DNA of 64,000 bases from CAWBJP01 sp963789165 (GTDB lineage Bacteria > Actinomycetota > Acidimicrobiia > IMCC26256 > BP-133), in contig CAWBJP010000012.1 of the NCBI GenBank assembly GCA_963789165.1, positions 62,001 to 126,000 of the forward strand, read 5' to 3'. How positions within the stretch are numbered: position 1 is the stretch's first letter; the number at the start of each line of letters is the position of its first letter. Made by a program: the position numbers and the translations under genes. The notes below the pieces were generated by a model that saw only the letters and a program-made list of their open reading frames with translations, was not told the origin of the DNA and did no database searches. Positions 43,455-52,199 of the stretch are shown here, one piece after another.

Positions 43455-44969
43455 ATGAGGGGAGAACCGGTTCGGGGCCGGACACCGGATCCGGGCTTCT
43501 ACTCGCTCTCCGGCTTGGAGCAATGCCGGGTATGGCTCCGGGGCCTGGCGCCCCTAGTTCCCCTTCACTTCCTCACCGGAATGACCCTCACGCAGGCGGG
43601 CCCCGGCACCGCGTCCGGTTCGATGCCGGCGAGCCCGTGGATACAGACCCTCGACGGCACCGTCGAGTTCAGACTCCTGTTGGAGGCTGTGCTCGGCCTC
43701 GCCGTGCTCACCGGTGCTCCACCGGCCCATGCGGTCCAACCGGCCGCGGTCACGACGAACTCCCTGCGGCCGTGCACGATCAAGAGCGAGACAATCCTGG
43801 CCCGAGCCCGCACCGTCAACAGCGGGCCCCGATTCACCCTGGCCGAAGTCCTCGTGGAGGACGGCACTGGTCGAGCCGTGGCCCACGGCACCGGCACCTA
43901 TCTCGTGCGCCCGATCGAACCCGCCCCTCCTCCCTACCGGGGGGTCGACGCTCCTGCCGAACCGGCCGCCTACGCGACGCCGCACCCGTACCTGCGGCCC
44001 CTGGCGTGGTCGCCGCGGGACGTGCCCGAGCAGATGACGCACCTCGAGGCCTTCCGGGCGATCATGGCCGGCGACCTCCCACCGCCGCCCGTCCACCAAC
44101 TGCTCGGCATCCGGATCGTCGAGGTCAGCGAAGGAGCCGCCGCCGGGACTCTGGACGCCAGCGAGTGGCTCTGCCTCAGTACGGCCGACGTCATGCCCGG
44201 TGTCCTCGTCGACTTCGCCCACCATTTTCTGGGTGGGGCGGTGGCGACCCTGGTCCCGCTCGGGCACCGGTTCGGCATTCTGGATCAGACGGTGTCCTTC
44301 CTGGGGCCGGTTCCGGCCGACGGCCGGGAGTTGCTCGCCCGGGGCACGGTGACGCACCGACGAGGGGACTCCCTCGTCGCCCATGTCGAGTTGACCGATG
44401 CCGACGGGCGCGTCGTCGCCGTTGGCCATCAGACGGCGTTGCTCAGCCCGCCGCGGGAGAACCCCCGGGCGGCGACCGGCCCTGACCGGGTGCTGGCCAC
44501 GGTGCTGTTCACCGACATCGTCGGCTCCACCCGCCGGGCCGAGGAACTGGGCGACGCCCGCTGGCGGCAGCTCCTCGACGAGCACCACGCCGTCGTCCGC
44601 CGGCAACTGGGCCTGTGGAAGGGCCGTGAGGTGAAGACCACCGGCGACGGCTTCCTGGCCACCTTCGACTCGCCGGGGCGGGCCGTGCAATGCGCCCGGG
44701 CGGTGCGCGACGGCCTCCGCCAACTCGGACTGGAAGTACGGGTCGGGCTGCATACGGGCGAGTGCGAGATCTCCGGTGCCGATGTGGCCGGCATCGCCGT
44801 GCACCTGGCGTCGAGGGTGCAGGCGCTGGCCGCGCCGGGCGAGATCCTCCTGTCGGGGACGGTGCACGACCTCGTCACCGGTTCGGGATTGCGCTTCACC
44901 GATCGCGGCCGTCACGCCCTCAAGGGCATCGACGGCGAGTGGCAACTCTTCGCCCTGGAAGGGGAGTAG
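43455..44969 (+). CDS. Double hotdog (acyl-CoA thioesterase-like)-adenylate cyclase fusion
   Basis: A 504-residue protein. Residues about 12-155 and about 185-335 are two hotdog thioesterase-like domains (GFYSLSGLEQCRVWL, SPWIQTLDGTVEFR; then HQLLGIRIVEVSEGAAAGTL and FAHHFLGGAVATLV). Residues about 338-504 are a class III cyclase (VLFTDIVGSTRRAEEL, KTTGDGFLATF, GLHTGECEISGADVAGIAVH). The C-terminus overlaps psuG by one base (TAGTG). The architecture suggests cyclic nucleotide production tuned by an acyl-CoA or fatty-acyl ligand. Start at 43455 matches the start of similarity. Confidence 0.8.
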   Translation: MRGEPVRGRTPDPGFYSLSGLEQCRVWLRGLAPLVPLHFLTGMTLTQAGPGTASGSMPASPWIQTLDGTVEFRLLLEAVLGLAVLTGAPPAHAVQPAAVTTNSLRPCTIKSETILARARTVNSGPRFTLAEVLVEDGTGRAVAHGTGTYLVRPIEPAPPPYRGVDAPAEPAAYATPHPYLRPLAWSPRDVPEQMTHLEAFRAIMAGDLPPPPVHQLLGIRIVEVSEGAAAGTLDASEWLCLSTADVMPGVLVDFAHHFLGGAVATLVPLGHRFGILDQTVSFLGPVPADGRELLARGTVTHRRGDSLVAHVELTDADGRVVAVGHQTALLSPPRENPRAATGPDRVLATVLFTDIVGSTRRAEELGDARWRQLLDEHHAVVRRQLGLWKGREVKTTGDGFLATFDSPGRAVQCARAVRDGLRQLGLEVRVGLHTGECEISGADVAGIAVHLASRVQALAAPGEILLSGTVHDLVTGSGLRFTDRGRHALKGIDGEWQLFALEGE

Positions 44970-45892
44970 TGCCCTCCGCCGTCCGTATCTCGCCTGAGGT
45001 GGAAGCCGCGGTGGCCGCTGGCCGGCCGGTCGTGGCCCTCGAGTCCACCGTCTTCAGCCGCCTCGGCCTACCCGGCCCCGCCGGGGCGGAGGCGCTGCAG
45101 CGGTCGCTGGAGGCGGTCACGGGCGGCGGGGCGGTACCGGCGCTGACCGCCGTGCTCGACGGTGTGGCCCGGGTCGGCATCGGCGAAGAGGAGTTCAAGG
45201 GCGTGCTCTCCGCCACCCGCAAGGCGGGGGAGCGGGACCTGCCCGTGGCCGTGGCCCAGCGGTGGCCGGCGGCGGGCACCACGGTGTCGGCCTCGGTGGC
45301 TCTGGCCGCCGTCGCCGGCATTCCCGTGTTCGCCACCGGCGCCATCGGCGGGGTGCACCGGGACTGGGCCCGTACCGGCGACGAGAGCGCCGACCTCGCC
45401 GCCCTGGCCCGCCACCCGGTGGTGACGGTGTGCGCCGGGGCCAAATCGTTTCTCGACCTGGCCGTCACCCTGGAGCGCCTCGAGACCCTGGGTGTTCCGG
45501 TGATCGGGCTGGCCACCGACGAGTTTCCCGCCTTCTACTCCCGGCGCAGCGGCCTACCGGTGCCCCACCGGGTGGAATCCGCCGAGGAGGCGGCACTCGT
45601 CGTGGCCGCCGCCCGGGGGCTCGGCTACCGGGGTGGCCTGCTCTTCGCCGCCCCCGTCCCCGAGGCCGACGAGGTCCCCTTCGAGGAGGTGGAGCCGATC
45701 GTGGCCGCCGCCTTGGAGGAGGCCGCCGCCGGCGGGGTGTCCGGTGGGGCGGTCACCCCCTTCGTGCTGGAACGGGTGGCGGCAGGCACGGGCGGCCGCA
45801 GCGTGGCCGCCAACGTGGCCCTGGTGGAGGACAATGCCCGCTGGGCGGCGGCCCTGGCCGGAGCCCTGGCCGCCGCCGGCGAGCGCTCCTAG
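44969..45892 (+). CDS. psuG: Pseudouridine-5'-phosphate glycosidase
   Basis: A 307-residue enzyme of normal length. Family stretches VVALESTVFSRLGLP, FATGAIGGVHRDW, VVTVCAGAKSFLDL, GLATDEFPAFYSRRSGLPVP and PFVLERVAAGTGGRSVAANVAL are all present. It reversibly splits pseudouridine 5'-phosphate into uracil and ribose 5-phosphate in nucleoside catabolism. GTG at 44969 overlaps the cyclase stop by one base. No pseudouridine kinase (psuK) is beside it. Confidence 0.92.
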   Translation: MPSAVRISPEVEAAVAAGRPVVALESTVFSRLGLPGPAGAEALQRSLEAVTGGGAVPALTAVLDGVARVGIGEEEFKGVLSATRKAGERDLPVAVAQRWPAAGTTVSASVALAAVAGIPVFATGAIGGVHRDWARTGDESADLAALARHPVVTVCAGAKSFLDLAVTLERLETLGVPVIGLATDEFPAFYSRRSGLPVPHRVESAEEAALVVAAARGLGYRGGLLFAAPVPEADEVPFEEVEPIVAAALEEAAAGGVSGGAVTPFVLERVAAGTGGRSVAANVALVEDNARWAAALAGALAAAGERS

Positions 45893-46011
45893 TCGTCGAT
45901 GCAGCACTTCCCGTCGGGGGATTCGTGCCGGTGCTCTTCCGCCGTTTTCTCACCGTCGCAGCACATCTCGGGCTTCTCCTCGCTGGTCTCGGCCTGGGGG
46001 TTCTCGGGCAT
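45889..46011 (-). CDS. Forty-residue Cys-rich protein (CC...CC)
   Basis: A small gene below usual size limits. It encodes a 40-residue acidic protein, starting MPENPQAETSEEKPE, with MCCDGEKTAEEHRHE in the middle and DGKCCIDD at the end. GAGGAGG lies five bases before the ATG, an excellent ribosome-binding site. Two CC pairs and two His within 20 residues suggest metal binding. Its stop overlaps the psuG stop on the opposite strand by four bases. It is not a known family to me. Confidence 0.6.
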   Translation of the reverse strand: MPENPQAETSEEKPEMCCDGEKTAEEHRHESPDGKCCIDD

Positions 46012-46136
46012 GTCCGCCTCCTCGTGTCGGAACTGCAGTGGTGCTCTTCTTTCCCGGAGGCGGGCCGGGGAATCCTGGGTTTTCCAGGCCGCGACCCGGG
46101 GAACACTTTCCCGCCGGGGCCGTTAGGTTGCAGGGC

Positions 46137-47147
46137 ATGACCACCATCGACATCGTCCTGTACGAGGGCGTCGACGAGCTTGACGTCGTCGGTCCCCTCG
46201 AGGTGCTCCGCAGCGCGGCGGCCGCCGGCGCCGACCTCACCGTCCGGCTGGTGTGCCGCACCGAGCCGCTGGACGTGCAGGCCGCGCACGGCCTCCAGCT
46301 GCGGGCCGACTCCGTGTACGAGCCCGGCGCCGACGTCCTCATCGTGCCCGGCGGCGGCTGGATGGCCCGGTCCGGGGCCGGGGCGTGGGCCGAGGCCGAG
46401 GAGGGAGCATGGCTGCCCCTCCTGCGGGCCGCCGCCGGATCCGGGACGCTGATGGCGGGAGTCTGCACCGGTGTGATGCTCCTGGCCCGGGCCGGGGTGG
46501 TGGGGGAGCGTCCGGTCACCACCCACCGCAGCGCCTGGGCCGACCTGGAGGCAACGGGCGCCCGGGTCGTCGACGAGCGGGTGGTCGACGACGGCGACCT
46601 CGTCACCGCCGGCGGTGTGACCAGCGGGATCGACCTCGGGCTGCGGCTGGTGGAACGCTTCGCCGGCGCCGAGCTGGCCGAGCGGGAAGCGACCCGGCTC
46701 GAATACCCCTGGATGTCCCGTGCGGCGAAGCCGCATCCGGCGCCGCCCGGGCATCACATCACCACTGAGAAGATCGAGGGCGTAGCGCTCGCCCGGTGGG
46801 CGGGCGAGGTCATCGCCGAGAGCGGCGACGCCATCCTGTTGCGGGAGGCAGCCCTGCCTCCCGTCGTCTACTTCCCCATGGAGGACGTCCGGATGGACGT
46901 GCTCTTCCCCACCGAGCACCACACCGTCTGCCCGTTCAAGGGCCAGGCCTCCTACTGGAGCATCCGCGTCGGCGACCGCCAGTCCGACGACATCGCCTGG
47001 GCCTACCGGGACCCGCTGCCGGGACGGGCCGACATTCAGGGCCGGATCGCCTTCTACGCCGACCGGCTCGACGGCGCTCGAGGTGGGTTCCGCCCCGTTC
47101 AGCCCCGCGTCGGGGTGACCCCGGACACGAAGCGCATGTCGGCGTAG
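46137..47147 (+). CDS. DJ-1/PfpI-DUF427 fusion protein
   Basis: A 336-residue two-domain protein. Residues 1-190 form a DJ-1/PfpI domain with the nucleophile-elbow Cys in LMAGVCTGVMLLA and DELDVVGPLEVLR near the start; such domains are amidases, glyoxalases or isonitrile hydratase-like. Residues about 205-320 are a DUF427 domain (EGVALARWAGEVIAESG, YFPMEDVRMDVLFPTEHHTVCPFKG and SIRVGDRQSDDIAWAY). The C-terminal 15 residues overlap the end of the convergent aldo/keto reductase gene by 49 nt and look unlike the usual DUF427 end, so a small indel is possible. Confidence 0.75.
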   Translation: MTTIDIVLYEGVDELDVVGPLEVLRSAAAAGADLTVRLVCRTEPLDVQAAHGLQLRADSVYEPGADVLIVPGGGWMARSGAGAWAEAEEGAWLPLLRAAAGSGTLMAGVCTGVMLLARAGVVGERPVTTHRSAWADLEATGARVVDERVVDDGDLVTAGGVTSGIDLGLRLVERFAGAELAEREATRLEYPWMSRAAKPHPAPPGHHITTEKIEGVALARWAGEVIAESGDAILLREAALPPVVYFPMEDVRMDVLFPTEHHTVCPFKGQASYWSIRVGDRQSDDIAWAYRDPLPGRADIQGRIAFYADRLDGARGGFRPVQPRVGVTPDTKRMSA

Positions 47148-48097
47148 CGCTCGCCGGCGAAGGCGCCTTTCGGGGCGACGCCCTCGATGGCGGCCAGATC
47201 GTCGGCGGTGAGCTCCACGTCGACGGCCCCCAGGTTGTCCTCCAGGTAACGCACCCGCTTGGTCCCCGGGATGGGGGCCACGTCCGGACCCCGGGCCAGG
47301 ACCCAGGCCAGGGCCAGCTGAGCCGGCGTGACGCCCCGCTCCTCGGCCATGCCCCGGACCTTGGCCACCACGTCGAGGTTCCGGGCGAAGTTCTCGCCCT
47401 GGAACCGGGGGCTCTGGCGGCGGAAATCATCCGGCTCGAAGTCGTCGGGACTGGTGATGGCGCCGGTGAGGAACCCCCGCCCGAGCGGGGAGTAGGGGAC
47501 GATCCCGATGCCCAGCTCCCGGCACACCGGGACCACCTCGGCTTCGATCTCCCGGCTCCACAGCGACCATTCCGACTGGACGGCGGTGATGGGATGGACG
47601 GCGTGGGCCCGCCGGATCGTGTCGGCGGCTGGCTCCGACAGGCCGATGTGGCGGATCTTGCCCTCAGCCACGAGCTCGGCCATGGCGCCCACGGTGTCCT
47701 CGATGGGCGTGTCCGGATCGGCCCGGTGCTGGTAGTAGAGATCGATCGTGTTCACGCCGAGGCGGCGTAGCGACGCCTCGCAGGAGTCCCGCACGTACTT
47801 CGGGTCGCCCTGGAAGCCGCGCTTGGTGGGGTCGTCGGGGTCCCGGACGATGCCGAACTTGGTGGCCAGCACCACCCGGTCGCGCACCGACGGCAGCCAC
47901 CGGGAGAGAAGCTCCTCGTTGTGACCCAGGCCGTAGACGTCGGCCGTGTCGTAGAAGGTCACGCCCAGCTCCAGGGCCCGGTCGAGGACCCGGAGCGATT
48001 CAGCCTCGTCGGCCTCGCCGTAGAACTCGCTCATCCCCATGCAGCCGAGGCCCAGCGCCGACACTTCCAGCGCTCCACCCAGATTCACGTTGCGCAC
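47099..48097 (-). CDS. Aldo/keto reductase (YakC/AKR13-like)
   Basis: A 332-residue reductase. Catalytic residues: Asp and Tyr in FYDTADVYG, Lys in LATKFG, His in YYQHRADP; NADP-binding tail PIPGTKRVRYLEDNL. The hallmark LGLGCMGMSEFYG near the N-terminus and PVCRELGIGIVPYSPLGRGF belong to the AKR13/YakC group. GTG at 48097 is the likely start. Substrate unknown. It differs clearly from the shorter reductase at 25431. Confidence 0.9.
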   Translation of the reverse strand: MRNVNLGGALEVSALGLGCMGMSEFYGEADEAESLRVLDRALELGVTFYDTADVYGLGHNEELLSRWLPSVRDRVVLATKFGIVRDPDDPTKRGFQGDPKYVRDSCEASLRRLGVNTIDLYYQHRADPDTPIEDTVGAMAELVAEGKIRHIGLSEPAADTIRRAHAVHPITAVQSEWSLWSREIEAEVVPVCRELGIGIVPYSPLGRGFLTGAITSPDDFEPDDFRRQSPRFQGENFARNLDVVAKVRGMAEERGVTPAQLALAWVLARGPDVAPIPGTKRVRYLEDNLGAVDVELTADDLAAIEGVAPKGAFAGERYADMRFVSGVTPTRG

Positions 48098-48138
48098 AGT
48101 TCGTCACCTCGAGGTTCGTTGGTAGAGCGCTACCCGCA

Positions 48139-48945
48139 TCACGGAGGAGGGAAGCGCGCCCACAGGGTGAAGCGGGTGATGGGCAGGAAGCCCATCCGCA
48201 GGAAACCCGGCCGGGAGTAGTCGCTGGTGAAGGCGACGGCCGGTAGGTCGGGCGCGACGCCCACCCGGGCCCAAACCAGCGCCTCCCACACGCCCCGGCG
48301 GCGGGCGGCGGTCAGGGTGGCTCCCAGGCAGAGGTTGACGACGCCATGCCCGACGTAGGAGTTCCCGACCCCCACCGGCTCGCCGTCGCACAACCCGAGT
48401 CGGACCTCCATGCCGCTGTCGAGGACGGCGGCGGGCAGAACCGACCCCGGCGGCCCGCCGGCCGCCTCGGGCATCGGGTACCCCTCGACGGCCATCCGTT
48501 CGGCCACGGCCAGGTCGTCCGCCCCCGTCGCCACCCGGATCTCCACGCCGCTGCGGGGCGAGGCGGTCGGCGGAGCCGGGCCCCGGGCAACGAAGGCGGG
48601 ATGGCCGATCAGGGACCAGCCCCGGGCGGAGAGGTCCGGGGTCGGCCAGATCGACAGCAGCGTGGCCGCGGACGTTCCCGCCCCGAAGAACGACTCGATC
48701 TCATCGAGCACCCCGTCGCCGGCATCCCGCAGCGGCCGGGCCAGGAGGGCCTGGTTGAAGTAGAGGACCGGGCTGGCGGCGTCGGCCAGGAAGACGTCCG
48801 GGCTGGACTCCGACCGTCCGCCCAGCGCCCGGGCCACGGCGCAGTCCAGGTCACCCTGGTTGTACACGAACCGGCGCAGGAGCGTGTCCCCGACGGGCGT
48901 GTCGGGCAGCCAGCCGTCCTCCAGCGGTCGTTCGGTAGTGTCCAC
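48139..48945 (-). CDS. GNAT-like acetyltransferase
   Basis: A 268-residue protein with two parts: an N-terminal half with VFLADAASPVLYFNQALLAR and a C-terminal GNAT-like half (EIRVATGADDLAVAERM, VRLGLCDGEPVGVGNSYVGH, ATLTAARRRGVWEALV, YSRPGFLRMGF). The coenzyme A loop RRRGVW is close to the classic pattern. GTG at 48945. It lies 41 nt upstream of the aldo/keto reductase on the same strand, perhaps co-transcribed. Acceptor unknown. Confidence 0.7.
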   Translation of the reverse strand: MDTTERPLEDGWLPDTPVGDTLLRRFVYNQGDLDCAVARALGGRSESSPDVFLADAASPVLYFNQALLARPLRDAGDGVLDEIESFFGAGTSAATLLSIWPTPDLSARGWSLIGHPAFVARGPAPPTASPRSGVEIRVATGADDLAVAERMAVEGYPMPEAAGGPPGSVLPAAVLDSGMEVRLGLCDGEPVGVGNSYVGHGVVNLCLGATLTAARRRGVWEALVWARVGVAPDLPAVAFTSDYSRPGFLRMGFLPITRFTLWARFPPP

Positions 48946-49010
48946 GACTGCGAGCTTAGGGCGACCTCAGCTACACCCCCGCTGGTTCATTCCCCGTAGG
49001 GTTGGAGTCC

Positions 49011-49454
49011 ATGAACGATCTGATCGACGTCCCCCGCACCGTGGCTGTCCTGAACGAGATCGTGAAGGCCGAGCTTTCCGGTGTCGTCCGGTACACGCAC
49101 TACTCGCTGGTCATCACGGGGCCCAACCGCATCCCGCTGGTGACCTTCATGCAGGCCCAGGCCAGCGAGTCGCTGCTCCACGCCCAGCAGGCCGGGGAGA
49201 TCCTCACCGGTCTCGGCGGTCACCCCGAGCAGGGCATCGCCCCCATCGAGGAGACCCACGACCACGACATCGACGACATCCTGCGGGAGTCGATCGCCCA
49301 CGAACTTGCGGCCCTGAATCTGTACCGCAAGCTTCTGAAGGCGGTGGAGGGCCAGTCGGTGTACCTCGAGGAGTACTGCCGGACCCAGATCGGGGCCGAG
49401 GAGATGCACATGCTGGAGATGAACAAGCTCCTGCGGGACTACACCATCGGCTGA
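49011..49454 (+). CDS. Bacterioferritin-like diiron protein
   Basis: A 147-residue four-helix protein. Diiron-ligand-like residues occur at Glu21 (AELSGVVRYTHY), Glu53 and His57 (SESLLHAQQAGEIL), Glu98 (HELAALNLYRK) and Glu130/His133 (GAEEMHMLEM). Spacing in the second helix differs slightly from classical bacterioferritin, and the heme Met is unclear. It likely stores or oxidises iron in the cytoplasm. ATG at 49011 follows TTGGAG. The epimerase gene starts 1 nt after its stop. Confidence 0.8.
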   Translation: MNDLIDVPRTVAVLNEIVKAELSGVVRYTHYSLVITGPNRIPLVTFMQAQASESLLHAQQAGEILTGLGGHPEQGIAPIEETHDHDIDDILRESIAHELAALNLYRKLLKAVEGQSVYLEEYCRTQIGAEEMHMLEMNKLLRDYTIG

Positions 49455-49455
49455 C

Positions 49456-50445
49456 GTGCTCACCGCCGTCACCGGAGCCGGCGGGCACCTCGGGGCCAGC
49501 GTCGTGGGGGCCCTGACGGCGCGGGGTGACACCGTCCGGGCGCTCGACGTCCGGCCCGGGTCGGTGATCTCCGGTTTCACCCGGGATGGACACCCGGTCG
49601 AGTTCGTGCGGGCCGACGTGCTCGACCCGGCCACGCTGGCCGCCGCCTTCGCCGGCGTCGAGGTCGTGTACCACCTGGCGGCGAAGATCTCCATCGCCGG
49701 CGACCCCGACGGGAGCGTTTGGCGGGTCAACGTCAATGGCGTCCGCCACGTCGCCGAAGCTGCTCTGGCCGCCGGGGTCCGCCGGATGGTCCACACCAGC
49801 TCCATCCACGCCTACGACGGGAACCTGTGCCCCGGTGGCGTCGACGAGGGGAGTCCCCGCGCCATAAGCCCCCGCCTTCCCGTCTACGACCGGTCGAAGT
49901 TCGCCGGCGAGGAGGTGCTGCGCCAGGTGATCGGCCGGGGCCTCGACGCCGTGGTGGTGAACCCGACGGCCATCATCGGTCCCGTCGACCCGGAGCCGTC
50001 CCGCATGGGCCGGGTGCTGCGGTCCGCCTTCCGGGGCCGGCTCCCCGCCGTGGTCGACGGGTCCTTCGACTGGGTCGACGTCCGCGACCTGGCCGCCGCC
50101 CTCCTGGCCGCCGCCGACCGGGGCCGCACCGGGGAGAACTACCTCGTGGGAGGCCACTACGCCAGCGTGGGGGAGCTGGCCCGGGCGGCGGCGTCCGTCA
50201 CCGGCCGGCGTGGGCCCCGGTTCACCGTCCCCACCCCCCTGGCCCGCCTGGGGGCGGCTGCCGCCCTGCGTCTGCCGTCAGGGAAGTCGGGCCCGCTGTT
50301 CACCCCCGAGGCGCTGCACGCCCTCCAGAACGGCCGGCCCGTGGCGAGCGACAAGGCCCGGCGCGAACTGGGCCATGTGCCCCGGCCCCTGGCCGAGACG
50401 ATGACCGACCTGCGGGACTACTTCGACCGCCCGCCGGCCCCGTAG
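49456..50445 (+). CDS. NAD(P)-dependent epimerase/dehydratase (extended SDR)
   Basis: A 329-residue Rossmann enzyme with TGAGGHLG dinucleotide motif at residues 6-13, the HLAAKISI strand, catalytic YDRSK (Tyr-x3-Lys) and NPTAIIGP typical of dihydroflavonol reductase/3-beta-hydroxysteroid dehydrogenase-like extended SDRs. GTG at 49456 directly follows the ferritin-like gene. Substrate unknown; such enzymes reduce or epimerise sugar nucleotides, flavonoids or sterol-like compounds. Confidence 0.85.
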   Translation: MLTAVTGAGGHLGASVVGALTARGDTVRALDVRPGSVISGFTRDGHPVEFVRADVLDPATLAAAFAGVEVVYHLAAKISIAGDPDGSVWRVNVNGVRHVAEAALAAGVRRMVHTSSIHAYDGNLCPGGVDEGSPRAISPRLPVYDRSKFAGEEVLRQVIGRGLDAVVVNPTAIIGPVDPEPSRMGRVLRSAFRGRLPAVVDGSFDWVDVRDLAAALLAAADRGRTGENYLVGGHYASVGELARAAASVTGRRGPRFTVPTPLARLGAAAALRLPSGKSGPLFTPEALHALQNGRPVASDKARRELGHVPRPLAETMTDLRDYFDRPPAP

Positions 50446-50448
50446 TTG

Positions 50449-50503
50449 CCGTCTCGCGTTAGCCGAACCCACCGCACAGGTCGGTTTCGTTAACGCGAGA
50501 CGG
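50449..50503. terminator. 13-bp inverted repeat between convergent genes
   Basis: CCGTCTCGCGTTA (50449-50461) and TAACGCGAGACGG (50491-50503) are perfect inverted copies around a 29-nt loop. It starts 4 nt after the epimerase stop and ends 13 nt before the stop of the ferredoxin-like gene on the other strand, where a bidirectional terminator is expected. The long loop and lack of T-runs are unusual. Confidence 0.5.
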
Positions 50504-50515
50504 GGTGACGGGCGG

Positions 50516-50809
50516 TCAGCGGGGTCGGCGACCCGACCGTTTGGATGAGCGGCGCTTGGCCAGGGAGGGCGGGAGCTTGCCCCCGTCGCCGCCGTTCACC
50601 AGCTTGACCAGCGCGTCCACGGCTTTTGAACTGTCCAGGCGTTCGAACCACTCCAGGCGCCCGTCCACCTTCAGACCGGCGACGGGACCCTCGCACACCT
50701 TCTGGCATCCGACCTTGACGATCGTGGCCCGGGTCTCCTGGTCCAGCGCCCGCCCCACACGACGGTGCCCCTCGCACTCGTTGCACAGGAACACCGTCGG
50801 TGCCACCAC
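50516..50809 (-). CDS. Thioredoxin-like 2Fe-2S ferredoxin
   Basis: A 97-residue protein with the four Cys of the thioredoxin-fold 2Fe-2S family: Cys9 and Cys12 (FLCNECEGH), Cys35 and Cys39 (VGCQKVCEGP). The C-terminus is basic (AKRRSSKRSGRRPR), unlike usual family members. GTG at 50809 starts the protein. It is a small electron carrier, partner unknown. It lies downstream of the DEAD helicase gene on the same strand. Confidence 0.8.
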   Translation of the reverse strand: MVAPTVFLCNECEGHRRVGRALDQETRATIVKVGCQKVCEGPVAGLKVDGRLEWFERLDSSKAVDALVKLVNGGDGGKLPPSLAKRRSSKRSGRRPR

Positions 50810-50882
50810 GACTCCGTCGTTAGGGGAGCCTTATTTTGTGCGTTGGACCGAGCTGACACAAGAGGGCAGATTCAGGGGACGT

Positions 50883-52109
50883 TCAGACGCGGCGACGGCG
50901 GCGCCGGGCGGACGGCTGCGCCGAGAACCGGGGGCGGCCCCCGGTGGCGGGCCGGACCGGCCGGACCGGCCGGGCCCGGCTGAGACCGGCGTCGGCGAAT
51001 TCGACCCGGAGGTCGAGCGCGTCGGCCATCTTGCTCATGTCCGCCTGCTGGTCGGGAGTCACGAACGTGACCCCGGTCCCGCCCCGTCCCGCTCGGGCCG
51101 TGCGGCCGACGCGGTGCACGTAGGCCTTGTCGTCCGCCGGAGGGTCGAAGTTGACGACGTGGCTGATGTGCTCGACGTCGAGACCCCGGGCGGCCACATC
51201 GGTGGCGGCCAGCACGTCGGCCTTCCCGCAGGCGAAGCGGGCCAGGCTCCTTTCCCGGGCGGCCTGGCTCATGTCCCCATGGAGCGCCTCGGCGCCGAAG
51301 CCGAGGGTCTTGAGATTGCGGGCCAGCCGGGCCGCGCCCCGCTTGGTCCGGACGAAGACCAGGGTGAGACCCCGGTCCGCGCCCAGTTCCCGTACCAGCG
51401 TGTCGAGCTTGTCCTTGGCCTCCACGGCGACGAAGCGGTGTCGCGCCTCGGCCACGAGCGCACGCTCATCGTCCACCTCGTGGAGGATGGGATCGACGGT
51501 GAACTCGCGGGCCAGCCGGCCGATTTCCCCGTCGAGGGTGGCGGAGAAAAGCATGGTCTGGCGGTCGGCCGACAGCAGGGAGAGGATCGTGCGCACGTCG
51601 GGGATGAAGCCCATGTCCAGCATGCGGTCGGCCTCGTCGAGTACGCACATGCGCACCCGGTTGATGCGGATGAATTTCCGGGCCAGCAGGTCGAGGAGAC
51701 GCCCGGGGGTGGCGATGATGATCTCGGCATGGCGGGCCCGGTCGACCTGCGCCTTGATGCTGACGCCGCCGTAAACAGCCGCGACCCGGAGGCCCTTGGC
51801 GCCGGCGATGGCGCTGAACTCCTCGGCCACCTGGGAGGCCAGTTCGCGGGTGGGCACGAGAACGAGAGCGGCCGGCTTGCCGGTATGGGACAGGCGCTCG
51901 ACGATCGGCACGGCGAAGGCCAGGGTCTTGCCCGAGCCGGTGTGGGACCGGGCGAGGACGTCGCGGCCGGCGAGGGCGTCGGGCAGGACCCGCGCCTGGA
52001 TGGGGAAGGTGTCGGTGATGTTGCGTCGGGCGAGCGCCTCGATCACAGGCGCGGAGACGCCGAAGTCGGCGAAGCCGCTGGTGAGAGGCACGATGGCCGC
52101 GGAAGTCAT
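50883..52109 (-). CDS. DEAD-box RNA helicase
   Basis: A 408-residue helicase with all motifs: Q-motif FPIQARVLP, Walker A SHTGSGKT, PTREL, TPGRLLD, DEAD (CVLDEADRMLDMGF), SAT (FSATLDGE), and C-terminal ATDVAARGLDVEHI and HRVGRTARAG. A short basic C-terminus (RFSAQPSARRRRRRV) may bind RNA. ATG at 52109 gives the family's usual start. It lies downstream of cspA with a structured leader between; cold-shock regulation is likely, as such helicases unwind RNA in the cold. Confidence 0.93.
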   Translation of the reverse strand: MTSAAIVPLTSGFADFGVSAPVIEALARRNITDTFPIQARVLPDALAGRDVLARSHTGSGKTLAFAVPIVERLSHTGKPAALVLVPTRELASQVAEEFSAIAGAKGLRVAAVYGGVSIKAQVDRARHAEIIIATPGRLLDLLARKFIRINRVRMCVLDEADRMLDMGFIPDVRTILSLLSADRQTMLFSATLDGEIGRLAREFTVDPILHEVDDERALVAEARHRFVAVEAKDKLDTLVRELGADRGLTLVFVRTKRGAARLARNLKTLGFGAEALHGDMSQAARERSLARFACGKADVLAATDVAARGLDVEHISHVVNFDPPADDKAYVHRVGRTARAGRGGTGVTFVTPDQQADMSKMADALDLRVEFADAGLSRARPVRPVRPATGGRPRFSAQPSARRRRRRV

Positions 52110-52199
52110 AAGGGGAGTTGGATCCGTTCTGCGCCCGACATCGGGCGCCAGGCCCGAGACCAACCACCTCATGGGTGCGGCTCGGGGAAGGTTGTGAAC

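Noticed and set aside
45899..46126. 75-codon plus-strand frame after psuG
   Set aside because: Antisense to the 40-residue Cys-rich gene, which has a strong ribosome-binding site; the plus product has no start signal or recognisable pattern.
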